Shown here in pieces: positions 34,429 to 45,914 of a DNA stretch of 64,000 nt. Made by a program: the position numbers and the translations under genes. The DNA lies in NCBI RefSeq assembly GCF_014898055.3, contig NW_023604295.1, positions 93,139,591 to 93,203,590 on the forward strand, in the 5' to 3' direction. The notes beneath the pieces are model-generated. The model saw only the letters and a program-made list of their open reading frames with translations. It was not told the DNA's origin and made no database searches. Numbering within the stretch: position 1 is the stretch's first letter; every line of letters starts with the position of its first letter. This stretch comes from Talpa occidentalis (Eukaryota; Chordata; Mammalia; Eulipotyphla; Talpidae).

Positions 34429-35005
34429 ATTCTTTTTTTTTTAAGATTTATTTACTTTTTTTTTTAGTTTTTTTTTTTTAATAGAGGTATGTTTTATTTA
34501 TTTATGTTTGTTTGTTTTTTGTTTATACATGCACTGGGTACAGTCAGAAGCGCGGGAGGGTGAGAGAATTCACCAGAGCCAGAGCAGGGAGCAGAACAGG
34601 CAGAAGGACCGAAGTACACTGCTGAGGGGAGCAGCGGGCGGCAGGAGAGGTCTGCGCGCCATGTGGGACCCTCCTCCAGTGGCCAGGGAGCAGCCTGGGA
34701 TCGAACCGGCACCGCAGAGACCGCAGGCAGCTTCGCAACCCAGCGCTCAACCGCTGCGCCACCGGGGAGGCCCTACTTTTTTTTTTAATTTATACAATAG
34801 CTGGGGTATAGGCCAGAGGCACAGGAAGGTGAGAGGATTCACCAGAGACAGAGCTCGGAGCAGAACAGGCAGACAGGCGCCACAGAAGAGGTCTGCCACA
34901 CCATTAGGGACTCTCCCTGGTGGGCCAGGAATCGAACCTATGCTGCAGAGGCTGAGAACAGCTTCACAGAGCTGCACTCAACCTGCTGTGCCAATGGGGA
35001 GGACC
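34429..35005 (-). mobile_element. tRNA-derived SINE, intermediate type, interrupted by a younger SINE
   Basis: Perfect 13-bp outer target duplication TAGAATTTTAACT at 34416-34428 and 35006-35018. The tail is at 34429-34465 and the body at 34787-35005, with a younger SINE between them. Confidence 0.93.
34466..34773 (-). mobile_element. tRNA-derived SINE, young type with variant 3' tail, nested
   Basis: Inner target duplication TACTTTTTTTTTT at 34453-34465 and 34774-34786. The sense-strand tail reads TGCATGTATAAACAAAAAAC, AAAC repeats, ATAAATAAAACATACCTCTA and then an A-run, matching the unusual tail of the copy at 7432-7758. Confidence 0.93.
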
Positions 35006-36599
35006 TAGAATTTTAACTCTTGAAACAAATTTTTTTTTTTCCATTCCTTTGCTTCGTTTCTTTGTATAACATAATGGGTGATATTATTAGATGTTTGTCT
35101 TTCTGCTTCTGACTTATTTCACTTAGCATAATTCCATCCAGCTCTATCCATGTTGTTTCAGTTGGCAAGATTTCATTTCTTTGTAAACTGAATTGTATTC
35201 CATTGTACATATTAGAACATCTTAATCTGCTCATCAGTCCTTGGAAACTTAGGTTTTATGTATAACTTGTCTATTGCAAATAATGTTGCAAAGAACATGG
35301 AAGTGCATATAAAACCTCAAATGAGTGTTTTTGCATCCTTTGGGTACACACCCAGGAATGGGAATGCAGGATCATATGTTATTTATTTTTAATATTTTGA
35401 GAAACCTCCATCCTGCTTTTCATAGGAGCTGGACCAGTCTACATTCCAAACAACAATGTATAAGGGCCCCTTTTTCTCTATAATCTCACCAACGCTCGTT
35501 TCTGGTCTCCAATAAGGCTTGTTCTCACAGTTGTGAGAATTTATAATGAGCAATTGTGATTCTGATTTGAATTCCTGATCATAAGTTATGTCAAACTGTT
35601 TTTTTAGTTTTATATAGCACCATTTTACATTTTTGTTTGTTTCCCTTGACAATAAAATCAAGTCCTCAATGTCATACTTGAAAACAATGTGGTGGAGAGT
35701 TTTCCCCATTTTTTTTTCCTATGTGTTTTACGGATTCTGGCCTTACTTCTAAGTCTTTAAATCATTTTGAGGTTTTTTTTGGTTTATTTTTTTTTGTTTG
35801 TTTTGGTTTTTTTGTTTTTTTAATTTGTGTGAGAGAATGGCCCAGTTACATTCTTTTGTTTGGGCTGTCTGTTTCACCAACACCATTTGTTGAAGAGACT
35901 TCTTACTCCATTGCATACTCTTGGCTCATTTGTCATGAATTGACCATATAAATGTGGACTTATTTTTGGTCTCTCAATTCTATTCCATTGATCTGTGTCT
36001 ATTTTTATTCTGATATCATACTGTTTTGATTATTTTGAGTTTGTGATATGTATTAGAGCCTGGCAGTCTAATACCTCCATTCTTTTTTTTCATCAAGATC
36101 GTCTTAACTATTCAGGGTCTTTTATGTAAATATAAATTTCAGTAATACTTTCTCTAATTCAAGAGGAATGCTAGTAAAACTTTGATAGGGATTGCATCAA
36201 ATCTGTATATTGCCTTGATAAATGGACCATTTCAACAATGTTTATTCTTTCAACCCATAAGCAGGAATATCTTTCCATTTTTTGTGTGTCTATTACTTTT
36301 AACATTGTCTGATGGTTTTCATTGTATGTTCTTTACCTCCATTTTAAGTTTATTCCTAGGCATTTAATTCTTTTAGATGCAACTGTAAATGTAATCTGTT
36401 TCCTGAGTTCATTCTCTTTTAGTCCATTGCTTATAGGAACACTACTGATTTGGAGAGATATTTTCTAGTTTGCATTTTACTGTACTGCTTTGTTTGTTTC
36501 TAGTAGTATTTTAGTGGAGTCTTATGGTATTCCATGTATATCATCATGTCATTTACAACTTTTGATGGTTTTACTTCTTCTTTACCAACTTGGATTCTC

Positions 36600-36896
36600 T
36601 TTTTTAAAGATTTATTTATGCATACAAGAACTGGGGTACAGGCCAGAGGTGTGGGGATGAAAGAATTCACCAGAGATGGAGCAGGGAACAGAACAGGCAG
36701 ATAGACTGAAACACAATGCTGAGGGGAACAGTGGGCATAGACTGAAACACAATGCTGAGGGAAGCAGTGGGCAAGTCAGGAGAGGTCTGCTGTACCATGT
36801 GGGTAGCTCCCTGGCTGGGAATTGAACTCATGCTGCAGTGGCTGCAGGGAGCTTCATAGTTTGCATTTTCACCCCTGTGCCACCAGGGAGGCCCCC
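36600..36896 (-). mobile_element. tRNA-derived SINE, old type, with 36-bp internal duplication
   Basis: Target duplication AACTTGGATTCT (36587-36598 and 36898-36909) inside the old LINE-1. A 36-base unit beginning TAGACTGAAACACAATGC is repeated in tandem (36702 and 36738). Confidence 0.94.
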
Positions 36897-37008
36897 TAAC
36901 TTGGATTCTTTTTATATCTTCCTAATTGCATGGCTATGACCTCTAATACTATGCCAAATAGTAGTGGTGAGGGTGGAAATCATTGTCATGTAATTATCTT
37001 AAAGGACA

Positions 37009-37107
37009 AGATTTATTTAATTATGCATACAAGAACTGGGGTACAAGCCAGAAGTGCAGGGGGTGAGAGAATTCACCAGAGACAGAGCAGGGAACAGAAC
37101 AGGCAAA
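37009..37107 (-). mobile_element. Partial SINE (3' half only)
   Basis: AAGATTTATTTAATTATGCA through GGGAACAGAACAGGCA is the 3' half of an old-type SINE. The tRNA-like head is missing, which fits 5' truncation at insertion. Confidence 0.88.
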
Positions 37108-38390
37108 TCAGTTTCTCACCACTGAATCTAGTGTTAGCTAGATATATTATTATATACTGTTACACACTAGCTATATCTAGTTTCAGATGTAGTCTTTTTG
37201 AGGTGAGCTTTCTCATATGTGAATGTTGAATCTTATTACATTTTGTCTGTCTGCACCTATTTATATGGTCCTATGATTTTTATCTTTCCATTTTTGATGT
37301 GGTGAATCACATTGATTGAATTACATTGATTGCTTTGTTGATATTTAACCGTTTTTCAGCCATTTTCAAAATAACCCCACTTGGTTCTGATATGTGATCT
37401 TTTTAATGTATTATTGATTTTGGTATTCTAAGATTTTGTTGAGGATTTTTTCATGTACATTCATCATGGATGTTGGTTAATAGTTGTTTTTTTTTTTTTT
37501 AATTGTGATATCTTTGTCTGCTTTGGCATCATAGTAATATTGGCCTCGTAAATTTGTTAGGAAGCATTCTTTCTTCTTTATTTTTTGGCAGGAGTTTGAG
37601 AATAGGTGTTATCTTGTCTTTTCCTAGAACTCACTAACAAAACCTTACCATCTTGGACTTTTGTTGATTGGGGGACTATTGATTACTGTTTCAATTTCCT
37701 TGTGGTAATTATTCTGTTCAGATTTTCTTTTTCTTCCTTTTTCAGTCTCAAAAGATTCCATAATTCTAAGATTTTTTTTCCATTTCTTCTAGTTTATCAA
37801 GTTTATTGGCATGTAGATATTCACTCCAGTCTCTTATGATCCTCCTGTTTTTCTGAGATGTCTGTTATAACTCTCCTGTTTCATTTCTGATTCCATTCAT
37901 TACTGTTTTCTCCTCCTTTATCTTTGAGATCAACTAGATGTCGGTCTATCTTGTTTGTATTTTCAAATAATCGGCTTTTGGCTTCACTGATATTTTCTGC
38001 TGTCATTTATTTTTGTTTTATTTATTTGTGCTCTAATTTTTATTATTTCCTTACTTTTCCTAACCTTTGGTTTCATTAGTCTTATTTTTCTAGTGCTTTA
38101 ATTTGTTAAGGGTGGACTATTTTTTTGCATTTCATTATTTCTTGATATGTGTTGATATTGTTATATATTTCCCTCTTAGTATAGTTTGTTATATTCCAGA
38201 GTTTCTGTTATATGTTTTTATTTTCATGTCTCCAGGTATTTTCTAAGTTTCCTTTAATTTCTTCTTTAACCCAATATTAATTCAGTAGTGTGTTGTCCAG
38301 ACTCAGCATATTAAAGGTTTTTCCTGCTTTATGGTTGATAACTATCGCAATCAGAGAAAATATTCAATATGAGTATAATCTTCATGAATT

Positions 38391-38870
38391 CGTTACCACA
38401 CAATCCAGATATGAAATGGGTTGCCTGACTGTGGGTCCTCACAAGTGTGCTTAAAGGAACTATAATAAGTCTCAACTGTAGGCACACACAAAAATGTTAA
38501 TAAAGGATTTATTTACATTAGAAGGGGAAATGAAGAAATGAATAACTCAGGGAGAAAGAGAGGGAGATAAATTATTGAATGCATCCTACCAGTTCCACTG
38601 ACCTGGTAGGTTCACTGAGAGCCAGTGAAAAGCCGAGTCAACCCAAGAGCCAAGAGGCCAAGAGCCAAGAGGCCAAGAGGACCCCAAAGCCTGCATGCCT
38701 GTTTTTTTACCAAACCTGGCTGCTTAATTCCACCCTCAGATCCCAGCACCTCTCCCTTTGGTGATGATGGGATTTGTAGTTTCCACTGTCTTGATGGCTT
38801 TGGTCTGGAGTGGGGGTGGAGTCCACAAAACCTGCGTGGAGTTTGCTCAGGACATCCTTCCTCCCTAGCA
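38391..38870 (-). mobile_element. Solo LTR, family 1, copy A
   Basis: Homologous to 54712-55181. On the sense (minus) strand it starts TGCTAGGGAGG, has a conserved GTGGACTCCACCCCCAC block and an AATAAA (as TTTATT at 38507-38512), and ends around GGTAACG. It is flanked by AATT on both sides (38387-38390 and 38871-38874), a 4-bp duplication typical of gammaretrovirus-like elements. An internal CCAAGAGG-type repeat (38645-38682) is private to this copy. It interrupts the old LINE-1 and no internal genes remain. Confidence 0.82.
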
Positions 38871-38883
38871 AATTTATTGACAA

Positions 38884-38905
38884 TGTGTGTGTGTGTGTGT
38901 GTGTG
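38884..38905. repeat. (TG)11 microsatellite
   Basis: Perfect TG repeat just beyond the solo LTR. Confidence 0.95.
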
Positions 38906-40370
38906 ACACATGTGATCTATCTTGAAGAATGTTCCATGTGCACTTGAAAAGAAGTGTAGTCTGCTTTGGGGGCAGTAGTGCCTTATGAAAATTTATCTAT
39001 ATATCTTGGTGAATATTATGTCTTCTTGATATATTGGTTTTCTAATCCAACCCTGTCACTAGTTAGCTTTTTAGCTGTAATTTATCTTATCTGACATAGG
39101 TGTTGCTATCCTTGCCTATCGATGTCCCATTTTCTTGTTGGATTGTTTTAAAATCATTCACTTTGAGCCCATATTGATTTTTAGAAATTAGATTGGTCTC
39201 CTGAAAACAGCAGAAAGTTATGTTTTGTTTTCTGATCCAACCAATCCCTCTGTGTCTTTTCATTGGTAAATTCAGTTCATATACACTAAGGGTGACAATT
39301 GATGAAATTTAGCTAATGCCATTTTTTCTTTGGTATTATGGCTCTATCTGCCCATTTTTTTTTGTGGATTTTTTTTTTTTTTTTTACATCTAGCTACAAA
39401 AACTCCTTTCAACCATCTTGTAGTGGAGATTCCAGAATTTTAAAACTTCTTGAGCTTCCGTTTGTCTAGTAAGGTCTTTATTTCTCCCTTGAGTCCAAAA
39501 GACAGTCTTCCAGGATATTGTATTTTTGACTGAAAGTTTTTACCTCAAGGTATTTTGAATACATCATTCTATTATCTCTTTGCATGTAGTGTTTCTTCTG
39601 AAAAATCTGATGTAAGCCATTTGGGAGTATTTATATATATCATCTACTTTTTATCCCTTGCCACAGTGAATAATCTTTATTTTGATTGACATCATTCTTT
39701 GTCTGGTATAGGCTTCATTGCATTTTCATAATCAGTTGTTCTTTTAGCTTCAGGGACTTTTATAGATTCAATTCCTTGCCCAGATTTTGAAAGTTTTCTT
39801 CTGTTGTTTCTTTGAGTAAGCTCTCTGTTCCTATCTCTCTTTGTCTTTCTAAGATTCTCTTTATCATTATCCTGCATTTCCTAATGCAATCATATAATTT
39901 ACAAATGTTTCTTTATTTTTTCCCTATGCATTTTGTTTCTTCTTCCACCTTGCCCTTTTGTGCATTATTTATCTTCTGCACAAAGATTGAATTTTTGAAT
40001 CTGATTTAATTCACTCCTTGGTCCATTCTGCTTCCATAACTTTCTATAGAACTTTTAAACTCCCCTATTTACCTTTTTGCCACCCGAATCTCTTTATTTT
40101 TATTTAAAACTTAAATTTCTATTTATGTTGATTTATTTTATTTGCCAGGCTATTAATATATTTCTTTTCTGAATTTGGTTGTATCTCCTTTTTTTGTTTT
40201 ATCTGAATATGCTTGTATCACTTTGATTGTTTTCTTCTATGCCTTTGATAATCTTTATTTTGGAAGTTTCACTTTCTATCTGATAGTACAATATACTGTC
40301 CCATGTCTTTGGATCTTGGAGAGTTGTTCTTTCTTTCTAATGTCAATTCCTGTGAGGTCTCACATTGCCA

Positions 40371-40896
40371 CGTGTTATTGTTGTGCAACCACTCCAGATA
40401 GGGAAGGTTCACTGTCAGTACTCATAGATGAAAAGAGATTTTGGTGGATCTGGCAGGCCATTAATAATGAACCAAGGGACCATAAACACAGGCAGGCAGA
40501 GAAAGAGAGAGATTGAAAGACTCCAATATTGAGAGAGGCAGAACCACAACACCACTGCCTAGCCTCCATAACCACACAGCTGATGTAACATTGTTACAAA
40601 TGCAAGGCCCATCATTGTTTGCTAGATACCTGAATAGTGGAAAACATAGGATTTCACAGTATAGGCTTTCTGTTATATGGAAGGCAAAAAAAAAAAAAAA
40701 AAACTTATTTTTAACTCATTTCCTTACAGTAATATTTTGTTGTTGATTCCTGACATTTGTTATTTTAGATTTCCTTTTATAAAAAATTATCTGTAGCAGT
40801 AACTTAGAGATTTGAACTACTTCTACTTCTCCACCAGATAACACTGTGGTTTTATGTGATTAAGTTTTTTCACTTGTTCTTTGCTGGCTTCTATAG
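40371..40896. other. Unclassified stretch ending in an A17 run
   Basis: From the old LINE-1 end to an A-run at about 40686-40703, then 190 bases of unique DNA up to the first candidate exon. The A-run might be a retrotransposon tail, but no polyadenylation signal or target duplication supports it. Confidence 0.3.
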
Positions 40897-41032
40897 TTCC
40901 CAGAGACCCTACCTTGAAACTGATGAGTTAGAGAGTGAACGAAGAGTCTTGAGAAGTCCAGCTGCTTTAGTGAATGCTGTCTGGAAGGACGAGCTGGCTC
41001 CTTTGCAGTCTACAGTCAATTTGCTTCACAAG
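40897..41032 (+). CDS. Candidate internal exon A of an unrecognised gene
   Basis: A strong acceptor (long pyrimidine-rich TTTTTTCACTTGTTCTTTGC tract, ending CTATAG at 40896) precedes 136 bases open in one frame, followed by the donor CACAAG|gtcagt. One base completes a split codon, then 45 codons follow (beginning SQRPYLETDELESERRVLRS, ending NLLHK), and the exon ends exactly on a codon boundary. The segment is hydrophilic and charged with no visible domain, and I do not recognise the protein. The next candidate (43531-43738) begins in phase 0, so the two join in frame. Against it: no homologue is named, no transcript is visible, and a 45-codon open stretch can occur by chance. It could also be a fragment of an unrecognised old repeat. 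Confidence 0.42.
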
Positions 41033-42815
41033 GTCAGTAACAATCCAGAAGATTAAGGAGAGGGAATATAATTCAGAACACTATCATTATTCTTTTCACT
41101 GTGAACCCAGTCTGCATGGAGCACCCTCTCTCTTCTGTATGTATTTTCCCTTAGTCAAATGTGTATGATTCCAAGCCATTTAGCTCTGCCCAGGGTCACT
41201 GACAAGGTTGCAACACTCCCTTACTGGAACACAGCCTCCAAGCAACTCTTATTTTTTGAATCATTAAACTCCTCTGCATCCTTTCTCATGCAGACTTTGC
41301 TGTCCTCTGATGTCCAAGAGATGTTCATCTGAATCCATGATTTTAAAACCAATATAATAAAGAATACAACCACATTAAAATAGAAATGTTTCCTAAAAAT
41401 TTTATTAACTTTAGCTATGGAAGGAAAACCTGAAAATAAGCATATACACCAATCTTAACTTCAAATGTAAACTAAACTATTATAGTATAAATATCAAATA
41501 ATAACACTTCCGGTGTTAAACTCTTCACCTGAGTGTCTTTAATCTACTTCTTCCCATTAATGTAATTGCAAATCATTTTCAGTTTGTGAAAATTCCCTAA
41601 AAATACATAATTCTTTAAATGCATGCCCATGAAAATACATAAATCCAGTTTAATAAATGTCTCTGAATCCATTAAACTCCTTTTGCATGCCATCAATATT
41701 CATAGATAATGATAAATATGTATGTAAATGTGGGTATCATTTGCTCTTCCGATTGCAGTCTCCAGTTAATAGACATGTTGAGTAGTGCATCACACTGTAG
41801 AAGCTTCAAATAATTATCTGACTCTTTTCATCTCTATTACACTGATGCTAAAAAACTAAGGAATTCATTTTTAGGGAATTCACATGGAGAACACTGGTCA
41901 AGGAGGAGGTCATTGCAGTAGGGTGTTACAGATAATAGTCAAAAACCTGAAGTAATAAGAGTGGGGATCAAATGAGCATTAAGTTTTTATTTCTTTCTAC
42001 TCAATATATTGCAGATATGACACCTTCAAAATCAATAAGGGATGCATAAACAGAAAAATAAATGGGGAATCAAAGAGTAATATTCAAATCCCCAAACCCT
42101 TAGGGCTTCAAAATTTGATTCATTCTGAAGGGAGAAATCAAATTCTGTCCAAAAATTAACAATAATATAAGACGGGGGGGGGTACTTACAATAAGGAAAA
42201 AAATAAACAAAACTTGATTCATTCTCTTAGTGCTCATCTTTGTCAGACACTCACACAATTAAAATATTGTAAACAAAATCAGCAGTTATATTTTAAAATT
42301 TATCAATATCATTTTTTACTTTAGGTGTGCCAACCAGCTGTCTAAAAATGGGAGGGGGGATGGTAGAAATGGTACATAAACCAAGCTAGACATCTTCTTT
42401 AAGTTTCTGCTCATTTATTTTTGACATTTCAAAATCCCTAAATCACTATTCTTCAAAGCAATATGGATCCTCTGAGGCTGAGTTTTTATTATTTTTTTAT
42501 TTGTTGTCAATGTAAGGATCTCAGCCAAATTGTATGTCTGGAACATGAGTCCTTAATATCATCAGTATTATACAGTGGTCCTGTTGAATAACCTAAATTA
42601 AAGTTCTTGTCATAACTCTGGCTCAGATTAGTAAAGCTGTCCTAATTAAATTCCTTAGCTTGTCTGGTTTCCAAATTTCTGAGATCCAAATACATTTACC
42701 TTTAAAGCTACTTTTTTATCACAGGCAAAAGCCTCACATGATATCTTGTTATTATTTCAATAATAACTTTAGCTTCTCTATTTTTATATGACTATCAGAA
42801 AAATAAGTTCATACC
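41033..42815. other. Non-coding stretch between candidate exons A and B
   Basis: No repeat recognised apart from a G-run near 42174-42182. It would be the first part of an intron if the exons are real. Confidence 0.35.
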
Positions 42816-42982
42816 CTCAAATATACACCTTATCTCCTAAATTAAACAACTTAACATAGGCATATATTTAAATTGTCACCAACATAACTTAAAATCTCAA
42901 GTTATGTTGGTGACATTCTTAAAATCTTTTAACTTATGTTGGTGACAATCTCAAATATATACCTTATCTCCTAAAGTAAACA
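42816..42982. repeat. Hairpin-forming duplication carrying inverted exon-B sequence
   Basis: A 33-base segment (CTCAAATATACACCTTATCT...) recurs with two mismatches 134 bases on (42816-42848 and 42950-42982). Between the copies, GTCACCAACATAACTT (42875-42890) and AAGTTATGTTGGTGAC (42899-42914) form a 16-bp perfect stem with an 8-base loop. Bases 42872-42903 are an exact inverted copy of 43664-43695 in candidate exon B, and 42928-42951 is a nearly exact direct copy of the same exon sequence. Confidence 0.93.
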
Positions 42983-43530
42983 TCCTTGCTGCTCTCTTTT
43001 TATATTAGTGTCTACAATTTAAAATCAGACTTTCGGTTTCTAGGTGATCTATAAACATAAGCTAATACTGTCAAGGTTGAGAGAATGCAGTAATAATCTA
43101 ATTTTCTGTTCTAATTCTTTAATTCTCAGTTTTTCTCCCTAAAGTCTGCACATTGATGTCAGTTTGAGTACTTTCTCACTCAAACTCCTGTGAGGTAGGG
43201 CTTATGTCCATGACTGTGATAGAACACCAGCCATAACTGACTCAGATGAAGGACTGGAAAGAAGTGTGTTTATGCTAGTATGTAAAAAATGAAGACAAAA
43301 ATTTGTAACAAAATTTTAAAAGATACACTAATATCTGTCAGAAAAAAAAAAAAAACAGAAAGGCTTATTCATGTTAAATGCAGGCATACTGGATATTGTT
43401 TACTCTTATTTTATTTTAAATCTCTTCTTATTTTTATTTTAAATTTTATTGTGTTTCAGATAGCAAGGTTTACCACTTAACACCAAATGTTATATGTACA
43501 TGACTTCCAATAGTGTTGCTTTGTTCACAG

Positions 43531-43738
43531 GTATTAACCAAGCAGGCAGTGTTCACACTTGCAACAAGTCTTTTCTTATCAAGTAACAAGAAACTCAACA
43601 AATATTATTGGCAAAACCGCTCAGAGTATCCTGAGTCTGCACAGGGCTTCAAGACTGACCATGAACTTGAGATTTTAAGTTATGTTGGTGACAATCTAAA
43701 TGAAGTTTCTGCCTACAATTTCCCTTTCCTCATCAAAG
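43531..43738 (+). CDS. Candidate internal exon B of an unrecognised gene
   Basis: The acceptor GTGTTGCTTTGTTCACAG ends at 43530, 208 bases stay open, and the donor is CATCAAAG|gtaatc. It starts in phase 0 (VLTKQAVFTLATSL...) and ends one base into a codon. 69 codons are readable, including NKKLNKYYWQNRSEYPESAQ (with a possible N-glycosylation site NRS) and ELEILSYVGDNLNEVSAYNF. No domain is recognised. The phase fits exon A before it and the segment at 61333 after it. The frame has no stop and both splice signals are good. Part of it (43664-43695) was copied in inverted orientation into the sequence upstream. What it encodes is unknown, and a decayed gene or chance open frame cannot be excluded. 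Confidence 0.45.
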
Positions 43739-44382
43739 GTAATCAAGCCTATTTTCAGAAATAAACTCTCTGTTGGAAGCAATTTATAGAAGAGTTAGCT
43801 CTGAGGAAAACATGATTGCAAAAGAGCTAGAAAATTTTGAAAACATTTTGGGATGTGTATATATCAATATCAAAAGATGATCCTATCCAAAGTAAAAAGA
43901 TACCCCTCTCCAAATAGTACTAAAATGTTCTACAGAGAGTCGACTAAATCCATTTTATTCTTTCCTTCAAAAATGTAAGTTCCATTCAGAATTTATGATA
44001 CATCACCTGGCATATTCTAAATCATTTTTATAAATTAGTTCAAGATTCAATTCATGTACAAGCATAATTTCTATAATTTTCTCTCATGCAACAATTTACA
44101 GAATATTTCATTTTTATTGTGTCCAACACCAAATGAAAATATTGTTAAAATGACTATATATGATACTTTTTTCATAGAAAATAATATTTACTAAAAGAAA
44201 GGTCAAATTGGCTTTCAAAGATAGACTAAATTCTCTTTCTCTATACTCAAGTATAGAGAAATTTAGTATCAAAGTCAGTCAGAAGTTCTTGCATTTCCCC
44301 TCCCTCCCTCTCACTCTCCTTCCCTGCCTTTTGTCCTTTTCTTCCTTCTTTCCTTCATTTTCCCCTTCCTTTCTCTATAAAT
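43739..44382. other. Non-coding stretch
   Basis: No feature recognised except a pyrimidine-rich tract at about 44297-44375. Confidence 0.4.
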
Positions 44383-44911
44383 GTTTATTGCGAACTGCTA
44401 CATCCAGAGTATTCAGCTGGAGACAAAGTGAACAGGGCATAAGAATATCCCTACTTGGATGGAACATAAATCCTGGTAGAATATAAGAACAAAAAGCACA
44501 CAAAAAAAAATGAAGAAAAATAGCAAGTATTAGATAAGCATTGACATTTTGAATTGAATGACCAGAGAAGGTCTCAGTGAGCAGGTAATAGCCATGTAAA
44601 AGCCTGCAGCATGGAGGTGAGATAATTTGAAAAAGATACACCTGTGATCAAGGGCAGCATATTAAAACACTGAAAGCATAAACATGTCAGGCTTTTTAAA
44701 TCCATAATGAGAAGGTCAAATTGCTGGAACAGAATAAAAAAATAGGAAGTCAAAAAAATAAATGAGGAAGACCGGATCACATTGGCCTTCCAGGTTATTG
44801 TAGAGACTTTACCCATATAAACCTAATTTGGGGGAAAAATAATTCAGGATGCTGAGAAACTGAAGGAGAGCAAGGGTTTTTCATTGTTACAGGGAAGAAT
44901 GTGGGGCCATT
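44383..44911 (+). repeat. Ancient interspersed repeat, LINE-like
   Basis: 'ctggagacaaagtgaacagggcataag ... ggtctcagtgagcaggtaatagcc ... ggccttccaggttattgtagagac ... tgaaggagagcaagggtttttcattg' follows the order of the ancient repeat also seen at 21795 and 23505. This is its most complete copy here. Confidence 0.5.
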
Positions 44912-44925
44912 AAAGACTCATTTTA

Positions 44926-45193
44926 GGCCTCCCTGGTGGCTTATGGGGTTGGGGTGGTCCACAGACTCTGCAGCACAAGTTCAATCCCTGGCTGACCGGG
45001 GAGCAACCCATATGGCTAGACAGACCTCTCCTGTCTCTCCCGCTGCTCCCCTCAGCTGTGTGTTTTAGTAGATCTGCCTGTTCTGTTCCCCACTCTGTCT
45101 CTGGTGGATCCTGTCACCCCCTGCATCTCTGGCCTGTGCCCCAGCTCTTGTATGTATAAATAAATGAATCTTTAGGGGAAAAAAAGAGAAAAA
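44926..45193 (+). mobile_element. tRNA-derived SINE, old type
   Basis: Perfect 14-bp target duplication AAAGACTCATTTTA (44912-44925 and 45194-45207). The head is GGCCTCCCTGGTGGCTTATG and the tail TATGTATAAATAAATG. Confidence 0.95.
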
Positions 45194-45207
45194 AAAGACT
45201 CATTTTA

Positions 45208-45627
45208 ATTATCGTATACATTTTTCAAATATTCATTCTCCAGTAAATAAAGAGGACCATATTTTAATTGAAATATAAACCCAAGGGCACATTGTTGGAT
45301 ATAATGACTTGAAAATGTCACTTTGGTGACTTCCTGTTGCAAATCACTGTGACTTCCTTAAGTTGTATGTGCCACATCCCAAGTCATCTGAATGTGGAAG
45401 TGAAATGAAATGCTAAGTTTTTCTCTCCTATCAGTCCTTAGTCATCAAAATATTTTCACTGAATTGAAATAAAATATTTTTGATTGAATAAAGTCAATAA
45501 TTAAATGAAAAAAATTACCAAGTATCTTCCCCTTCCAGTGGAGTTTATAATTTAAAAGTTATCTGTATTCAATCATTTTCACACAAAGTTAAGACTTTCA
45601 TTTGTTAAAAAAAAAAAAAAATGTGTC
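45208..45627. other. Unique stretch
   Basis: No feature recognised. Ends in an A-run. Confidence 0.4.
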
Positions 45628-45628
45628 T

Positions 45629-45901
45629 GGGGGTCTCCAGACACAGCGGTTGGAGCACTGGGCTGTGAAGCTGCCTGCAGCCTCTGCAGCGCTGGTTCGA
45701 TTCCGGGCCACCGGTGAGGGTGAGGGTCCCACATGGCGGGACAGACCTCTCCTGCTGCGCCCACTGCTCCTCTCAGCAGTGTATTTCGTTCGTCTGCCTG
45801 TTCTGTTCCCCGCTCTGGCTCAGGTGAATTCTCTCACCCTCCTGCGCTTCTGACTGTATCCAGTGCTTGTATAAATAAATAAATCTTAAAAAAAAAAAAA
45901 A
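45629..45901 (+). mobile_element. tRNA-derived SINE, young type with altered 5' end
   Basis: The first 20 bases (GGGGTCTCCAGACACAGCGG) differ from the usual head, but the rest is typical, with GGTTCGATTCCGGGCC and the TGCTTGTATAAATAAATAAA tail. A-run plus GTGTCTG occurs on both flanks as a probable target duplication. Confidence 0.9.
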
Positions 45902-45914
45902 GTGTCTGTATGTA

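Larger units (their letters stand above)
35040..40370 (-). mobile_element. Long old LINE-1
   Basis: From right to left this reads 5'-region, ORF2 and 3' end of an old LINE-1 on the minus strand. 35090-35380 is the ORF2 C-terminal/3' region, 37280-37560 the reverse-transcriptase region ('tttgatgtggtgaatcacattgattg'), 38910-39300 upstream ORF2, and 39400-40100 probable ORF1/5' region. Every frame is broken by many stops and indels. It has been hit by two SINEs (36600-36896, 37009-37107) and one solo LTR (38391-38870). The right end is vague. Confidence 0.8.

Noticed and set aside
34508..35008. A 166-codon plus-strand open frame, and similar frames at 16685-17278, 30226-30501 and 7440-7808.
   Set aside because: They are antisense or sense readings through young CpG-rich SINE copies. 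The same peptides recur wherever the SINE does.
40405..40703. A segment ending in A17, considered as a processed pseudogene.
   Set aside because: There is no polyadenylation signal, no target duplication and no protein similarity.
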